Shown: piece after piece, positions 9,014 to 17,904 of the stretch | How positions within the stretch are numbered: the stretch's first letter is position 1 | How the letters are laid out: each line of letters starts with the position of its first letter | From: Gammaproteobacteria bacterium | GTDB taxonomy: Bacteria > Pseudomonadota > Gammaproteobacteria > DSM-16500 | Direction of reading: 5' to 3' | Length of the DNA: 64,000 nt | Assembly (NCBI GenBank): GCA_013288815.1 | Contig: JABDBD010000009.1 | Location: forward strand, 1 to 64,000 | Notes under the pieces: generated by a model | What the model was told of the DNA's origin: nothing | The model's input: the letters and a program-made list of their open reading frames with translations, nothing else | The model's database searches: none | Program-made: the position numbers and the translations under genes

Positions 9014-10419
9014 GATAAGGTGGTCGTTGTCGTTGCTACAGGAATCTTGAGTGATTGATTTGTTGTGAGAGATGATCCAAAAACAGTAGCATGCTGAGCA
9101 TTCGATAATGAATTTTTAGGTAATGAAAAATAACTTGCTCGTCTTGTAGAGACAGGTATTGGAATTGCTGCTTCGATATCTCGATTGTTAGATGGTTCAT
9201 ATATCACTTCTGCAGTTAATAAAGCGGGTTGACCACCTTCATCATTAAGATTTACAACAGTTCGAGCTTGCAGTTCCTTTATGTAGCCTTCATGGTCTAA
9301 GGCATATTGATTCCATATAGCAAATGCACCTAAGATCCCAGCTATCGCGCACATTCCAGGATGATAAGATAGAGCGGCATAGTTTTTATTGATAGTCTCA
9401 GGAAGTTTAGCAACAGAAACAGCGGTATTTAATCCATTATTCACGCTATCTCCTATAATGCTGACTAAAATAATAGGATTGAGTTTTTTGAAAGTGGGAA
9501 GTTTTTCTAGCTCTGTGTTTAAGTTTGTTTTTAAAACATTAGTATGGCGTTTGTGAACAGCAGCTAATGTCATTAAGCCATTAACAATAATATTACTGAT
9601 GCAAGAAAAAGTTGCTAAAGTGAGTTGTGCGCTTTCAGGTATTGTTGCAGAACTGGAAATATGACAAAGCGAATTTACTGCAAGCATGTCATAGCTGTGT
9701 CTATTCGAAAAAAAAATACAAACAGTATTTGTTGTCACGCCTGTTGCAGTGACTATCAGAGTTGCCTTAGAAATATTTCTCCAATTTCCATCATTAAATA
9801 AATCACGATAATACTCTCTTACCCATGCAAGGTTTGCTTTCTTAAAAGAGCGTACGGAGGCATAAGCAAGAAAAACAGCGGTTAAATGGACGGCTATAAT
9901 TTTCCAGGAAGCACTTTGTGTTTCTTCACATGAGCTGTCAAACTCTAGATAAGGCAGCATGGCAATTAATTTTGCCAATGCAAATGCACTGATATATCCG
10001 CTCGTCGTTGAACAAACAATATAAAATGCCGAAAATAGCTGTGTGAACTTGTATCCAAAATTCCAAGACTTGTGATCACCTGCGGGATGAAACCAATTAG
10101 CCGGTAGTTCTGAAGGTTGAATTAATAGGTCGGCTGATGATGAAGCTGAATCTTCTGCGACTAAAATTTGCAACTGTTCCCGTCTAGTCATATTAAAATA
10201 ACGAGTAACAATGTTTGTATTTGCTGTAGTGATGGTTCCTATCGTTGTGAAAATAATTCCGTAAACACTATGTAAACCACTGGGAAGAGCTAAGGACCAC
10301 GCAAAAAACTTTTCAAGAGCAAAAGTGGCGCTCCCAGCCATTGATACAACTTTAGCCACTCCGGGTAATGGGCGGAATAATTTAGCTGCTCCATTTTTAA
10401 ACTGTTGCCAATTTAACAT
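8956..10419 (-). CDS. hypothetical multi-pass membrane protein
   Basis: 487 aa, family not recognised. About six or seven hydrophobic segments lie between residues 35 and 365 (for example around 40-60, 125-150, 172-192, 215-235, 258-283, 312-330 and 345-363). They are followed by a hydrophilic, Ser/Thr-rich C-terminal tail of about 120 residues that is probably cytosolic. No catalytic motif is seen. Large orphan membrane proteins with low-complexity tails are common among Legionellales effectors, but no secretion signal is evident, so this is only context. The last 58 bp overlap liuE tail to tail. The start codon has only a weak ribosome site. Confidence 0.7.
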   Translation of the reverse strand: MLNWQQFKNGAAKLFRPLPGVAKVVSMAGSATFALEKFFAWSLALPSGLHSVYGIIFTTIGTITTANTNIVTRYFNMTRREQLQILVAEDSASSSADLLIQPSELPANWFHPAGDHKSWNFGYKFTQLFSAFYIVCSTTSGYISAFALAKLIAMLPYLEFDSSCEETQSASWKIIAVHLTAVFLAYASVRSFKKANLAWVREYYRDLFNDGNWRNISKATLIVTATGVTTNTVCIFFSNRHSYDMLAVNSLCHISSSATIPESAQLTLATFSCISNIIVNGLMTLAAVHKRHTNVLKTNLNTELEKLPTFKKLNPIILVSIIGDSVNNGLNTAVSVAKLPETINKNYAALSYHPGMCAIAGILGAFAIWNQYALDHEGYIKELQARTVVNLNDEGGQPALLTAEVIYEPSNNRDIEAAIPIPVSTRRASYFSLPKNSLSNAQHATVFGSSLTTNQSLKIPVATTTTTLSQSLPALANPTLDLLSRPK

Positions 10420-10520
10420 GTGTTATACCTGGGCATATAAGTTTAGGAACAGTATTTTATAAGATGATTAAAAGGAAGACAAGGAAATAAATGATCAAAA
10501 TTAACATCTATGAAAATAAA

Positions 10521-10549
10521 TTATCATTTTCTCGCCAATTTATTATAAT
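10521..10549 (+). promoter_or_regulatory. probable sigma-70 promoter of mmsA-mmsB
   Basis: TTATCA (10521-10526), a 17-nt spacer and a perfect TATAAT (10544-10549) lie 67 bp before the mmsA start. This is a good match by spacing and -10. It sits in the AT-rich gap between two divergent genes. Confidence 0.5.
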
Positions 10550-10615
10550 TTTCAATGATTAAGGTTTTATTTCTCGATACAATGCTTTTCAGTAAAAATA
10601 CAAAGGAAGTAAAGA

Positions 10616-12112
10616 ATGACCTATCAAATTAATCACTTTATTAATGGACAATCCTATTCAGATCTAAATAGAACACAAAATATTTACAACCCAGCGACTG
10701 GGAAAATAATTGGTACAGTCGCTATGGCGGAAGAACAAACCGTTAATAAAGCAGTGACTTCAGCAAAAAATGCCTTTCCTAAGTGGTCAGCAATGCCATC
10801 GACTAGACGTGTGCGAATTTTATTTGAATTAAGATCGTTAATTGAAAAAAACATGAATGAACTTGCGAGTTTGATTTCTCAAGAGCATGGGAAAACAATC
10901 AATGATGCGTTAGGTTCTATTCAGCGAGGCATTGATGCTCTGGAGTTTGTTTGTGGAATTCCATTTTTAGTCAAAGGAAGTTATGCTGAAAATGTTGCGA
11001 CAGATGTTGATAGCTATACAATTCGTCAACCATTAGGCGTTTGTGTTGGGATAACACCTTTTAATTTTCCAGCAATGATTCCGCTCTGGATGTTTCCTAT
11101 GGCATTAGCGTGTGGGAATACATTTATCTTAAAACCTTCTGAAAAAGACCCATCCTGTTCCATTCGATTAGTTGAGTTAGCAAAAGAAGCGGGTCTTCCG
11201 GACGGTGTTCTGAATGTCATTCAAGGCGATAAAGAAGCTGTTGATGTGTTATTAAGACATCCCGATGTCAAAGCAATTAGTTTTGTCGGCTCAACACCCA
11301 TAGCAGAATATATCTATCAAACGGGTGTGTCCCATGGCAAGCGCGTTCAAGCTTTTGGTGGTGCAAAAAACCATTGCATTATCATGCCAGATGCTGATTT
11401 AGATCAAGCAGTCGATGCATTGATAGGCGCTGCATATGGATCGGCAGGTGAGCGCTGCATGGCAATTTCAGTTGCGGTTGCTGTCGGTGATGACGTTGCT
11501 GATGCATTAATTAAAAAACTCAAACCCAAAGTTGAAAATTTAAAAATTGGTTCAGGGACATTGCCAGAAACAGAAATGGGCCCACTCATCACACAACAAC
11601 ATCTAGAACGAGTAAAATCCTATGTTGATTTGGGTATAAAAGAAGGTGCTGAATTAATAGTAGATGGTCGACATTTCAAATGTTCAGAAAACAAAGAAGG
11701 ATTTTATTTGGGTGGGTGTTTGTTTGATAAAGTCACTTCTGACATGAAGATTTATCAAGATGAAATTTTTGGTCCAGTTTTAGTAATGGTGAGAGTTCCT
11801 AACTTTGAAGCTGCATTAGCATTGATTAATGAACACGAGTATGGCAATGGAACTTCAATTTTTACACATGATGGTTACACAGCTAGAACATTTGCTTCAA
11901 AAGTACAAGTAGGCATGATTGGAATTAATGTGCCGATTCCAGTACCTGTTGCTTATCAAACATTTGGTGGTTGGAAGCGATCTTTGTTTGGAGATATCCA
12001 TATGCATAGTACTGATGGTATGCAATTTTTTACAAGGATTAAAACAATTACTCAGCGCTGGCCAAAGTACATGAAGACAGAAGCTGAGTTTGAAATTCCA
12101 ACTATAAAATAA
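10616..12112 (+). CDS. mmsA: methylmalonate-semialdehyde dehydrogenase (CoA-acylating)
   Basis: Aldehyde dehydrogenase superfamily enzyme of 498 aa that converts methylmalonate semialdehyde to propionyl-CoA at the end of valine breakdown. It shows ITPFNFPAMIPLWMFP (Asn150), LKPSEKDPSC for NAD binding, and the catalytic cysteine Cys281 in GSAGERCMAIS. The usual general-base Glu of ordinary aldehyde dehydrogenases is replaced in FGGAKNH, as in the CoA-dependent MMSDH subfamily. Start ATG has AAGGAAGT upstream. mmsB follows after 23 bp, so the two form an operon. Confidence 0.94.
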   Translation: MTYQINHFINGQSYSDLNRTQNIYNPATGKIIGTVAMAEEQTVNKAVTSAKNAFPKWSAMPSTRRVRILFELRSLIEKNMNELASLISQEHGKTINDALGSIQRGIDALEFVCGIPFLVKGSYAENVATDVDSYTIRQPLGVCVGITPFNFPAMIPLWMFPMALACGNTFILKPSEKDPSCSIRLVELAKEAGLPDGVLNVIQGDKEAVDVLLRHPDVKAISFVGSTPIAEYIYQTGVSHGKRVQAFGGAKNHCIIMPDADLDQAVDALIGAAYGSAGERCMAISVAVAVGDDVADALIKKLKPKVENLKIGSGTLPETEMGPLITQQHLERVKSYVDLGIKEGAELIVDGRHFKCSENKEGFYLGGCLFDKVTSDMKIYQDEIFGPVLVMVRVPNFEAALALINEHEYGNGTSIFTHDGYTARTFASKVQVGMIGINVPIPVPVAYQTFGGWKRSLFGDIHMHSTDGMQFFTRIKTITQRWPKYMKTEAEFEIPTIK

Positions 12113-12135
12113 TATGCAACTAACGGAAGTGATAT

Positions 12136-13029
12136 ATGAAAAATATTAGTTTTTTAGGATTGGGCCATATGGGAAATCCTATGGCATCTAATTTACTAAA
12201 AGCAGGTTATCGTGTGAAAGTGTATGATGTCTCTCCTGAGGCTATACAAAGTTTAGTAAATGCGGGTGCATATGCAGCAATGTCTTTAGAGGATCTTGTG
12301 AAAGATGCAGAAATAATTATTACAATGCTACAAACAGGCGCACAAGTCAAAGAAGTATGCTTAGGTCCTGATGGGTTTTTTCAGTATGTTAATCCGAATG
12401 TTTTATTTATTGATTCATCCTCTATTGATGTGACAACAACACAACAACTACACGATTTTGCAAAGCACTACAAAATTGAAATGTTAGATGCGCCTGTATC
12501 GGGAGGTGTTGCAGGCGCGAGTTCAGGAAATTTAACATTTATGGTGGGTGGAGATCAGACTGTTTTTAATAAAGCAAAACCTATTTTTGAGAAAATGGGG
12601 AAAAAAATTGTTTATGTAGGTGCAGCAGGTCATGGTCAAGCCGCCAAAATTTGTAATAATTTAATTTTGGGAATATCTATGATTGCGGTTTGTGAAGGGT
12701 TTAATTTAGCTGAAAAATTAGGTTTAGATCCGAAAAAATTTTTTGAAATCAGCGCGAATGCATCAAGCCAATGTTGGTCGATGACAAGCTATTGTCCTGT
12801 TCCTGGCTTGGTTGAAACAGCTCCTTCTAATCACAACTATCAGGCTGGATTTATGGCAAAAATGATGTTGAAAGATCTGCGCTTAGGCCAACATGCAGCG
12901 GAAAGTGTCAATGCTGCTATTCCGCTGGGTTCTGAAGCTGCAGAGCTTTATTCATTGTTTGTGAATCAGGGGCATGCTGAGATGGATTTTTCGGGGATTA
13001 TTACTATGTTGAGAAGTCAGGATTTGTGA
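12136..13029 (+). CDS. mmsB: 3-hydroxyisobutyrate dehydrogenase
   Basis: NAD-dependent beta-hydroxyacid dehydrogenase of 297 aa, which oxidises 3-hydroxyisobutyrate to methylmalonate semialdehyde, the substrate of MmsA next door. The N-terminal Rossmann motif is GLGHMGNPMASNLLKAG, the substrate-binding segment is DAPVSGGVAGASSGNLTFMVGG, and the catalytic Lys is in GHGQAAKICNNLILG. The C-terminal helical domain is complete. It is the second gene of the mmsAB operon. A repeat element follows directly. Confidence 0.94.
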   Translation: MKNISFLGLGHMGNPMASNLLKAGYRVKVYDVSPEAIQSLVNAGAYAAMSLEDLVKDAEIIITMLQTGAQVKEVCLGPDGFFQYVNPNVLFIDSSSIDVTTTQQLHDFAKHYKIEMLDAPVSGGVAGASSGNLTFMVGGDQTVFNKAKPIFEKMGKKIVYVGAAGHGQAAKICNNLILGISMIAVCEGFNLAEKLGLDPKKFFEISANASSQCWSMTSYCPVPGLVETAPSNHNYQAGFMAKMMLKDLRLGQHAAESVNAAIPLGSEAAELYSLFVNQGHAEMDFSGIITMLRSQDL

Positions 13030-13048
13030 AGGTGCCACAGTCATTTCA

Positions 13049-13300
13049 GCGTAGGTGCCAACTTAAGAAAAATTTACCTCTCCCCTTGTGGGAGAGGGTG
13101 CAGTCGAGGCTTTCGCGAAGCATGCTTCGCGCCGACGTAACGCCTGACATTTGTAATGTCAGGCTGGAACGATGCTTAAGTTCTCGATTCTGTAAGCGGC
13201 GGGTGAGGGGTGTTTTTATGCCAAAAGCACCCCTCATCCGGCCTTCGGCCACCTTCTCCCACAAGGGGAGAAGGGAATATCTAAAGATAACGTCCATGCG
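13049..13300. repeat. dispersed nested palindromic repeat, copy 3 with extra inner hairpins
   Basis: The largest copy of the family fills the 309-bp gap between mmsB and the M28 peptidase gene. It has outer cores CCTCTCCCCTTGTGGGAGAG and CTTCTCCCACAAGGGGAGAAG. Between them are two further hairpins, GCGAAGCATGCTTCGC and GCCTGACATTTGTAATGTCAGGC (given in two parts by a short loop), and the facing GGGTGAGGGGTG / CACCCCTCATCCGGCC arms. An open frame that crosses it looks spurious. Confidence 0.85.
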
Positions 13301-13338
13301 TCTCTGTGGAAAGACCATTGTGGATGTAAGTGACTAAA

Positions 13339-14550
13339 TCAGCTAACCGGATCAGCAAGCTCCCCCGTAAACGCAATTGCCAATTTAGTAAAGTCTGTCA
13401 TGTGCTCTAGTGAAAGCTGACTCATCGTGTCTTGGCTTGTGTGAATATACGGATTATATTTTCCATCTTCTGCTTCAAATGCAATAGCTGCTTTATATCC
13501 ATTGTTTGTCCAGGTGGCGTGGTCGCTGCATGCATATCCGCATTTCGTATATTTTAAAGGTTTTTTAATATAAGTATTAATTAACAATTCCAAATATGAT
13601 GTTAACTCTTTATCGGTGTTGTCACTGAGTAACCACATTGTTTTATCATTATTAGGTGTATAACCAGTCATGTCAAAGTGGATAACCTCTTCAACGGGTA
13701 TATTATCTTTTTTGAATTCAGCCACAACATATTGTGAGCCTACTAATCCTTCTTCTTCAGCTGAATACCAAATTAAATAAATGGGTTTTTGAAAATGCAT
13801 GCTTGATGATAATAATACGCGTGCAAGTTCTAATACCGTTACAGAGCCTGTTCCATCATCATCGGCTCCCGGCATATTTCCCCAAAAAGAAGACAAGGTA
13901 TCCATATGTGCGCCAACAACAACAGCAGGTTTTGTAGAGTTCCCTATTTTTACAACAACGGAAGGTTGTTTGTAAGAAGTCCCGGTGTTGATTATAGAGG
14001 TTGTTACATCCGTTCGCCCATTGTCTTTTGCGATTTGTTCGACTTGTGATTTTATCCAGCGAGCAGCACCTAAGCCTGTATCAGAATTTGCGTAGCGATC
14101 CGTATAACTGGAAAGTTTAGTGAGATTTTTCCACATTTCATCAGGATTCAATAAAGCGAGAAGTTGATTAACTTCTTTAGTGTGATTGATACCATAGTTA
14201 AATTGTTTTTTAGAGATGGAAGTTTTAGGTATATATTTTTCTAAAAACAAAGCGGAATTTTCATTGCTAAAATGCGATGAGTTGTATGCATCGGTTACGT
14301 TGATAAATCCTCCACATAATGTTTTTTGTGAATTACGTACACCAATTAACTTAGTAAAGTTTTCTACGTTTAGTTTGATAAGCGAGAAATTTTTATTATG
14401 TGATAATGTTTGATATGGAGCATCAAATTTATTGATTAGACAGTCAGGTGTGACAAGAATGTAAGAGGAATCTGTTGTTGCTGAGAATGCTCCTTGAGAA
14501 AGTAAAAAGCTAAACATTAACGTAGGTAGTATTTTGTTTTTTGTTATCAC
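13339..14550 (-). CDS. secreted M28-family zinc aminopeptidase
   Basis: Extracytoplasmic peptidase of 403 aa, like Vibrio/Aeromonas leucine aminopeptidase and the type II-secreted LapA/LapB enzymes of Legionella (comparison from memory of the family). The signal peptide (residues 1-23) ends near AFSA. Zinc-site motifs are VVVGAHMDTLSS, GADDDGTGSVTVLELARVL and WYSAEEEGLVGS, then the late HTSQDTMSQL histidine region. Two Cys in CGYACSDHATW probably form a disulphide next to the substrate pocket. Start is a GTG with AAGGAG 8 nt upstream. It probably releases free amino acids, which suits the catabolic neighbourhood. Confidence 0.9.
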   Translation of the reverse strand: MITKNKILPTLMFSFLLSQGAFSATTDSSYILVTPDCLINKFDAPYQTLSHNKNFSLIKLNVENFTKLIGVRNSQKTLCGGFINVTDAYNSSHFSNENSALFLEKYIPKTSISKKQFNYGINHTKEVNQLLALLNPDEMWKNLTKLSSYTDRYANSDTGLGAARWIKSQVEQIAKDNGRTDVTTSIINTGTSYKQPSVVVKIGNSTKPAVVVGAHMDTLSSFWGNMPGADDDGTGSVTVLELARVLLSSSMHFQKPIYLIWYSAEEEGLVGSQYVVAEFKKDNIPVEEVIHFDMTGYTPNNDKTMWLLSDNTDKELTSYLELLINTYIKKPLKYTKCGYACSDHATWTNNGYKAAIAFEAEDGKYNPYIHTSQDTMSQLSLEHMTDFTKLAIAFTGELADPVS

Positions 14551-14574
14551 GGTTATGCTCCTTAATTAACAACA

Positions 14575-15729
14575 TTAGTCCATAATGAATTTTTCATCTA
14601 ATGCATTGCGCGCTATAATTAAGCGCATAATTTCATTAGTTCCCTCTAAAATTTGATGGACACGTAAATCGCGAAAATATCGTTCAATAGGATATTCACA
14701 CATATACCCGTAGCCACCAAAAATTTGTAAAGCATCATTGCAAATTTGAAAACAATTATCTGTCGCTAACTTCTTCGCCATTGCACAATACATTGCTGCA
14801 TTCGAAGCATTAGTGTCTAACGAAAATGCGCCTTTATGGACAAGCAATCGTGAGGCTTCTAAATTCGTAATCATATCTGCAAATTTAAATTGTAATGCTT
14901 CGAACTCAACTAGACGTTTTTTAAATTGTATACGTTGAAGCATATGTTGGCGTGCTAATGACAAACAATGTTTTGCACCACCTAATGAGCATGCAGCAAT
15001 GTTAATTCGTCCACCGTTTAATGCAGACAATGCAATATTAAATCCTTGGCCTTCTTTGCCAATGAGATTTTCTTTAGGAACACGACAGTTTTCAAAAAAA
15101 ACCATAGTAGTAGGCTGGCTGTGCCAGCCTAGTTTAATTTCTTTTTTACCAAAGGATAATCCAGGAGTACCTTTTTCGACTAAAATGCAGCTGATTCCTT
15201 TCGGCCCTTCAACACCGGTGCGAACCATACAAACATAAACATCACTAACAGATCCCCCAGAGATAAATGCTTTAGTACCATTTAATATGTAATGATCGCC
15301 ATCGAGTTTTGCTGTTGTTTTTAACGCAGCCGCATCTGAACCAGAGCCAGGTTCTGTTAGGCAATAGCTGCTGAGCAATTCCATTTTAGCAAGTTTGGGT
15401 AGCCAAGTTTTGCGTAATGTTTCGCTGCCATAATTATCTATGAGTGATCCTACCATGTTATGAATGGAAAGATAGGCAGCAGTTGAAACACAACCTGCAG
15501 AAAGTTCTTCGAAAATAATGGCACTGTCTAAACGAGACAGTTGCGTTCCACCGACATCTGTACGCATACAGATAGCTGCGAAACCCATATCTGCCGCTTT
15601 GCGTAATGTGTCAATTGGAAAAAAATGTTCTTCATCCCATTGTTTAGCAAACGGTGCTAACTCGTCAGCAGCAAAGTCTTTAGCAGATTGTTGATAGGCT
15701 AGTTGTTCTTCTGATAATTTGAAATCCAT
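14575..15729 (-). CDS. acyl-CoA dehydrogenase, probable isobutyryl-CoA dehydrogenase
   Basis: FAD acyl-CoA dehydrogenase of 384 aa with SYCLTEPGSGSDAAALKTTA and AFISGGSVSDVYVCMVRTG. The catalytic Glu is in the common C-terminal place, HQILEGTNEIMRLIIARN, unlike the isovaleryl enzyme at 4345. With mmsA and mmsB nearby, the missing valine-pathway step, isobutyryl-CoA to methacrylyl-CoA, is the best assignment. A 2-methylacyl- or short-chain-specific enzyme cannot be excluded. A strong AAGGAAAATGAA ribosome region precedes the ATG. It lies 17 bp after lysA on the same strand. Confidence 0.85.
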   Translation of the reverse strand: MDFKLSEEQLAYQQSAKDFAADELAPFAKQWDEEHFFPIDTLRKAADMGFAAICMRTDVGGTQLSRLDSAIIFEELSAGCVSTAAYLSIHNMVGSLIDNYGSETLRKTWLPKLAKMELLSSYCLTEPGSGSDAAALKTTAKLDGDHYILNGTKAFISGGSVSDVYVCMVRTGVEGPKGISCILVEKGTPGLSFGKKEIKLGWHSQPTTMVFFENCRVPKENLIGKEGQGFNIALSALNGGRINIAACSLGGAKHCLSLARQHMLQRIQFKKRLVEFEALQFKFADMITNLEASRLLVHKGAFSLDTNASNAAMYCAMAKKLATDNCFQICNDALQIFGGYGYMCEYPIERYFRDLRVHQILEGTNEIMRLIIARNALDEKFIMD

Positions 15730-15746
15730 TTCATTTTCCTTTTATT

Positions 15747-16994
15747 CTAGGGAAGCATTCGTTCTGATATAAATAAATCTGTTATGGTCTCACGAGGGCG
15801 AATGAGGTGAGACTGGTTTTTATCAACTAAAATTTCTGCAACGCGAGGGCGAGAATTATAAGTTGAACTCATTGAAAATCCATAAGCACCGGATGAGCAA
15901 ACCGCTAATAAATCATTTTGTTTTAAACACAAAAATCTATTTTTTCCGATAAAATCGGCCGATTCACAGACGGGGCCTACAATATCATACATACATTTGT
16001 CGAGATTATTGTCTAGTATGACAGGAATAATATCTTGCCAAGCATTATACAAAGCAGGTCGTAATAAGTCATTCATCCCCGCGTCAACAATAGCAAATTT
16101 TTTGTGAGGCGTATGTTTCACGTATTCAACTTTTGTTAACAACACACCTGCATTTGCAACTATCGCTCGCCCTGGTTCGATGATCACTTGTAAGGAAAGG
16201 GATCTCAGGCTATCGCATAGTGCGTTTACGTAGTTAATGATAGAAGGTGGACTTTCAGTTGAATAACGAATTCCTAATCCACCTCCAATGTTGATATGTT
16301 CTAACTGAATATTTTCATTTTTTAATAAATTGATAAGATCGACAACTTTATCGATTGCTGCCAAGAATGGTTCTAGGGATGTTAATTGAGAACCAATGTG
16401 GCAAGCGATACCAATGAGTTGTAAATTCGAAAATTGCTTGATGGTTTGGCACAATGAATGTGCTGACTCAATATCAATTCCAAATTTATTTTCTTTTAGT
16501 CCTGTGGATATATAAGGATGTGTACCGCTATCAATATTTGGATTGACTCGTAAAGCAACATTGGCAACTTGTTTGTGTTGTTTTGCTAACGAATTTAATC
16601 GTTCTATTTCGATGTCAGATTCTATATTAAAGCAATATATGCCTACTGCTAATGCCCGTTTTAATTCATCATCTCTTTTCCCTACACCAGAGAATACAAT
16701 CTTTTTAGGGTCACCATTCGCAGCGAGTACTCTTTCTAACTCACCCATTGACACTATGTCAAAACCCGAACCTAAACGCGCTAATACGTTTAAAATTCCA
16801 ATGTTTGAATTAGCTTTAACTGCGTAACATATTTTATGTGGTATGTCTTGGAATGCAGAATCAAATGAATGCCAATTATTTTCAATACAAGCACGAGAGT
16901 AAACATATGAGGGCGTGTCAAATTGAACTGCAATATCAGTTAATCTGACATCTTCTACATAAAGTTCAGATTGCCGATAATCAATATACTTCAT
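15747..16994 (-). CDS. lysA: diaminopimelate decarboxylase
   Basis: PLP enzyme that decarboxylates meso-diaminopimelate to lysine. It is an alanine-racemase-type barrel with the PLP lysine Lys60 in CYAVKANSN. Other conserved segments are HIGSQLTSLEPF, NIGGGLGIRY for phosphate binding, EPGRAIVANAG and the C-terminal CSSGAYGFSMSSTYNSRPR. The length of 415 aa is normal. The acyl-CoA dehydrogenase gene follows after 17 bp and the two may be cotranscribed. A tpx remnant lies immediately upstream. Confidence 0.94.
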   Translation of the reverse strand: MKYIDYRQSELYVEDVRLTDIAVQFDTPSYVYSRACIENNWHSFDSAFQDIPHKICYAVKANSNIGILNVLARLGSGFDIVSMGELERVLAANGDPKKIVFSGVGKRDDELKRALAVGIYCFNIESDIEIERLNSLAKQHKQVANVALRVNPNIDSGTHPYISTGLKENKFGIDIESAHSLCQTIKQFSNLQLIGIACHIGSQLTSLEPFLAAIDKVVDLINLLKNENIQLEHINIGGGLGIRYSTESPPSIINYVNALCDSLRSLSLQVIIEPGRAIVANAGVLLTKVEYVKHTPHKKFAIVDAGMNDLLRPALYNAWQDIIPVILDNNLDKCMYDIVGPVCESADFIGKNRFLCLKQNDLLAVCSSGAYGFSMSSTYNSRPRVAEILVDKNQSHLIRPRETITDLFISERMLP

Positions 16995-17003
16995 GCTATT
17001 TTC

Positions 17004-17126
17004 CTACATTTTGCCTAAGCTTGGAAAAATACTGAGGATTAGAGTAAAATTTGGTGCTGAAATTCCTACTTCAGGAAGTGTTACACTGGAATGAATAGTG
17101 TTATTTTTGAATGTTAATGTAGTCAT
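17004..17126 (-). pseudogene. tpx: remnant of thiol peroxidase (tpx), internally deleted and truncated
   Basis: A 40-codon frame begins MTTLTFKNNTIHSSVTLPEV and continues GISAPNFTLI, which is the start of the Tpx family. It then jumps straight to LSIFPSLGKM and stops. In intact Tpx about 20 residues separate the APDFTLV segment from the VLNIFPSID segment, and the peroxidatic Cys and the rest of the protein follow. Those parts are gone here. The stop lies 9 bp before the lysA start. It may be translated as a short peptide but cannot be a peroxidase. Confidence 0.6.
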
Positions 17127-17208
17127 ACTGTTGTTCTTCCCTAAAATGAAATATACAGTATATACCTTTCATTCATGATTTTTAGTTTTTTTTATTAAGG
17201 ATCGAAAA

Positions 17209-17904
17209 GTGACTGAGTTAACCCAAAATGTGGTACATGTATGGTATACCTATTTGCGAATGATTTCACAACAAGAGGATCTTTTCTTATCGTATCTCAG
17301 TATTGATGAGATTTCTCGAGCAGAACGATTTCATTTTCCGATTCATAGAGAACGCTTTATCGCTGCAAGAGGAATGTTGCGTAAATTGTTGGGTGAGTAT
17401 CTTAATCTAGAACCTAATGTTATTACTTTTTCATATAATGCAAATGGCAAGCCGTTTCTTGAAAATACAAATATTGAATTTAATATTTCTCATTCTAATG
17501 ACATTGCAGTATATGCATTTACTCAATCGAGCCCAATAGGTGTAGATATTGAGAAGGCTAAAGAAACATATGAAGATGCTGTAGCCAAGCGGTATTTTAG
17601 TGAGGAGGAATATGCTGATTTAAATGCTATGCCAGATTCTGAAAAAGCACAGACTTTTTATCGCATATGGTCTCGTAAAGAAGCTGTTATTAAAGCGTTA
17701 GGGAAAGGAATTATTTATCCGCTGTCGAGTTTTTCTGTTCCTGTGGTTGATTCGTATGAGCCATTGAGATTGACTGTGGAGGGAGCGGAGTGGCATCTGC
17801 AAAGTATGCAGATTGATGAAAATTATCAATCTGCATTTGTGACTCAGCAAGTTGTGAAAAAAGTCTTACAACGAAAATGCAAGGGTCTAAATTTTCATGC
17901 TTGA
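17209..17904 (+). CDS. 4'-phosphopantetheinyl transferase (Sfp/AcpT type)
   Basis: Transfers phosphopantetheine from CoA to carrier proteins. It is a 231-aa Sfp-type two-lobe enzyme with Mg-binding Asp113/Glu115 in GVDIEKAKE and Glu158/Lys in FYRIWSRKEAVIKALGKG. The N-lobe FNISHSND motif for CoA is also present. Start is a GTG with AAGGATCG upstream. No polyketide or nonribosomal synthase is in the window, so the carrier-protein substrate is unknown. It ends with an 18-bp tail-to-tail overlap with the next gene. Confidence 0.88.
   Translation: MTELTQNVVHVWYTYLRMISQQEDLFLSYLSIDEISRAERFHFPIHRERFIAARGMLRKLLGEYLNLEPNVITFSYNANGKPFLENTNIEFNISHSNDIAVYAFTQSSPIGVDIEKAKETYEDAVAKRYFSEEEYADLNAMPDSEKAQTFYRIWSRKEAVIKALGKGIIYPLSSFSVPVVDSYEPLRLTVEGAEWHLQSMQIDENYQSAFVTQQVVKKVLQRKCKGLNFHA

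Noticed and set aside
13026-13337. Plus- and minus-strand frames across the repeat after mmsB
   Set aside because: Both are made almost wholly of the palindromic repeat (PLPLWERV/TFSHKGR-type translations), which gives such frames at every copy.
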